Part shown: positions 5,602 to 6,519 of the stretch, one piece after another
How the letters are laid out: each line of letters opens with the position of its first letter
Numbering within the stretch: position 1 is the first letter of the stretch
From: Sphingobium sp.
GTDB taxonomy: Bacteria > Pseudomonadota > Alphaproteobacteria > Sphingomonadales > Sphingomonadaceae
Reading direction: 5' to 3'
Assembly: GCA_020051025.1 (NCBI GenBank)
Contig: JAGVJS010000292.1
Span: 1-6,519 of the forward strand
DNA length: 6,519 nt
The notes under the pieces: generated by a model
Seen by the model: only the letters and a program-made list of their open reading frames with translations
The model's database searches: none
Told to the model about the DNA's origin: nothing
Translations under genes and position numbers: made by a program

Positions 5602-5611
5602 AAGTGGGGCG

Positions 5612-5640
5612 CTAATGACCGTAGTGGTGTAGGAAGTCAA
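5612..5640 (-). promoter_or_regulatory. Probable promoter of rplM-rpsI
   Basis: On the minus strand, -35 TTGACT (5640-5635) and -10 CATTAG (5617-5612) are separated by 17 bp. The -35 is nearly consensus and the -10 is weak (3 of 6), as is common for GC-rich alphaproteobacteria. Transcription would start near 5605, leaving a leader of about 58 nt. The position between the upstream gene's terminator-like hairpin and rplM supports the call. Confidence 0.6.
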
Positions 5641-5663
5641 GAGATTCGGCGCGTTCCGCGACG

Positions 5664-5696
5664 GGTAAAATAATACCGCCGCCTAATTGGCCGGCG
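5664..5696 (-). terminator. Probable intrinsic terminator of the unknown exported-protein gene
   Basis: On the minus strand, CGCC-G-GCC (5696-5689) pairs with GGCGGCG (5683-5677) as a 7-bp GC stem with one bulged G and loop AATTA. TATTATTTTA (5673-5664) follows a few bases later. The stem contains the last codons and the stop codon. It should separate this gene from rplM, which then starts from its own promoter. Confidence 0.5.
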
Positions 5697-6465
5697 TCAG
5701 GCTGCGACTTTCGACCAGCGGCTGGCCACCCGCAATCAGGCTACGCTCCTGATGTTCGACCAGACCGGTGACGCGCGACAGGCGATAGCGGATCGACACC
5801 TGCACGCCCTCCCCCGCCAGTTTCTCGTCCAGATTGACGGCATCGCCATCCTGCCGGGAGACTGTCAACGCCCCCTCGACCGGCACCGGACGCACCAGTG
5901 GCGACCCCGCCACGCTGCGCACCCCCCGCCCCGCACCGCCCGCAACATCGCCACCGGCAAAGAGGAACAGCGGCTGCAATTCCCCCGCCAGCAGCGACAA
6001 CCGACCTTCGGGAGGCAGGCTGGCGAAAAGCGCCTGCACATTCTGCGCCGCCCGTTGCCGATCCTTGTCGCCCCCGGTCGCAATCCTATCGACTGCCGCC
6101 TGCACCTTTGCCCAGACCGCATCCTGATCGTCCAGCGCGACGATCTTACCATGCGTATCCAGCCGGAAGCGCATCACGATACCGACCAGCGGCTCCAGCG
6201 CAGCGCGATAGGGTGCGGCACCCGATGCGGGCGCGTCCGTATCTATGGCCTGCAACGCGACGGTCAGGGCATAGCCCTCCCCCGCCCGCTCGAACCGCAG
6301 TGTGCGCGTGGAGGCAAAGGCACTTACCTTCCCCACAATCGGGCGATGCTGTTCGATCTTGTAGAGCAGCGATCGATCGACCGGCGGCGCGAAAGGAATG
6401 GCAATCGTCTCAGCCAGCGTCGGCTGGGCGAAGGCGATCAGAGCCATTGCAGCGATCGCCTTCAT
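5683..6465 (-). CDS. Exported protein of unknown function
   Basis: This 260-residue protein has a clear signal peptide (MKAIAAMALIAFAQPTLA, cleavage before E19). The mature part is an alternating, beta-rich-looking chain: 'YKIEQHRPIVGKVSAFASTR' (35-54), then 'YALTVALQAIDTD', 'VMRFRLDTHGKIVALDD' and, near the end, 'VSIRYRLSRVTGLVEHQERS'. Repeated strands of this sort with a statement-like 'T.G.I..L/V' pattern occur in some lipid- or ligand-binding periplasmic proteins, but I recognise no family. There is no membrane segment or cysteine after the signal peptide. ATG 6465 is chosen for the signal peptide; I see no good Shine-Dalgarno. The start overlaps the stop of an apparent upstream gene in an ATGA, which suggests co-transcription and translational coupling with whatever lies beyond the edge. 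It is upstream of rplM, but a terminator-like hairpin lies between them. Confidence 0.8.
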   Translation of the reverse strand: MKAIAAMALIAFAQPTLAETIAIPFAPPVDRSLLYKIEQHRPIVGKVSAFASTRTLRFERAGEGYALTVALQAIDTDAPASGAAPYRAALEPLVGIVMRFRLDTHGKIVALDDQDAVWAKVQAAVDRIATGGDKDRQRAAQNVQALFASLPPEGRLSLLAGELQPLFLFAGGDVAGGAGRGVRSVAGSPLVRPVPVEGALTVSRQDGDAVNLDEKLAGEGVQVSIRYRLSRVTGLVEHQERSLIAGGQPLVESRSLTPAN

Positions 6466-6519
6466 GCCCGGCGCACGCCGATCCCATGCGCGCCCCAGGC
6501 GGCGGCGGCCACGACCAGC
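6462..6519 (-). CDS. Possible C-terminal tail of an upstream gene, cut by the window edge
   Basis: On the minus strand a frame enters from the window edge and reads LVVAAAAWGAHGIGVRRA before a TGA that overlaps the ATG of the next gene as ATGA (6465-6462). The stretch looks like a hydrophobic segment with a basic end, as in an inner-membrane protein tail. Only 18 codons are visible, and the other two frames are also open here, so the call rests mainly on the ATGA overlap. The product cannot be named. Confidence 0.4.
   Translation of the reverse strand, partial: LVVAAAAWGAHGIGVRRA

Noticed and set aside
5548..5640. N-terminal extension of L13 to an upstream ATG at 5640
   Set aside because: The extension would cover the predicted promoter and leader and has no similarity to L13, whose natural N-terminus begins at 5547.

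Overview
The window is ordinary-looking chromosomal DNA from a GC-rich alphaproteobacterium, most likely a sphingomonad (Sphingobium/Sphingomonas type). The evidence is a ribosomal protein S9 with the long Ala/Pro-rich N-terminal extension seen in Alphaproteobacteria, an L13 of sphingomonad type, an NDUFAF5-like methyltransferase tail, and GC-rich codon usage throughout. The genus is inferred from remembered family resemblance. I see no insertion sequence, CRISPR array, tRNA, rRNA, phage gene or clear sign of recent transfer.

Layout, left to right. (1) 1-413, plus strand: the C-terminal part of an NDUFAF5-like SAM-dependent methyltransferase. (2) 423-2485: a small accessory-looking locus. On the minus strand lies a LuxR-type helix-turn-helix protein with one membrane segment and a C-terminal DUF4019 domain. 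Across a 214-bp divergent region, a two-gene plus-strand unit encodes an exported DUF6683-like protein and a small exported two-cysteine protein. The architecture suggests a membrane-anchored one-component regulator facing its possible exported targets or partners. This is the least described part of the window. (3) 2486-2619: a convergent spacer with three stem-loops and an AT-rich patch. (4) 2620-4450: divergent genes for a CpdA-like metallophosphoesterase (minus) and a diacylglycerol-kinase-family lipid kinase (plus). (5) 4451-5640: the rplM-rpsI ribosomal protein operon on the minus strand, with a strong terminator, a recognisable promoter and a short structured leader. (6) 5664-6519: an exported protein of unknown function on the minus strand, with its own terminator, overlapping by 4 nt the end of an apparent upstream gene that is cut by the window edge.

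How the parts relate. rplM and rpsI encode neighbouring steps of the same task (50S and 30S ribosomal proteins) and are probably translationally coupled through a one-base stop/start overlap. The exported pair at 1423-2485 is probably co-transcribed, since its intergenic gap is 1 nt and the second ribosome binding site lies inside the first gene. The kinase and phosphoesterase are only neighbours; a shared pathway is speculative. Domain calls are from recognition of sequence motifs by eye and have not been confirmed by a search.
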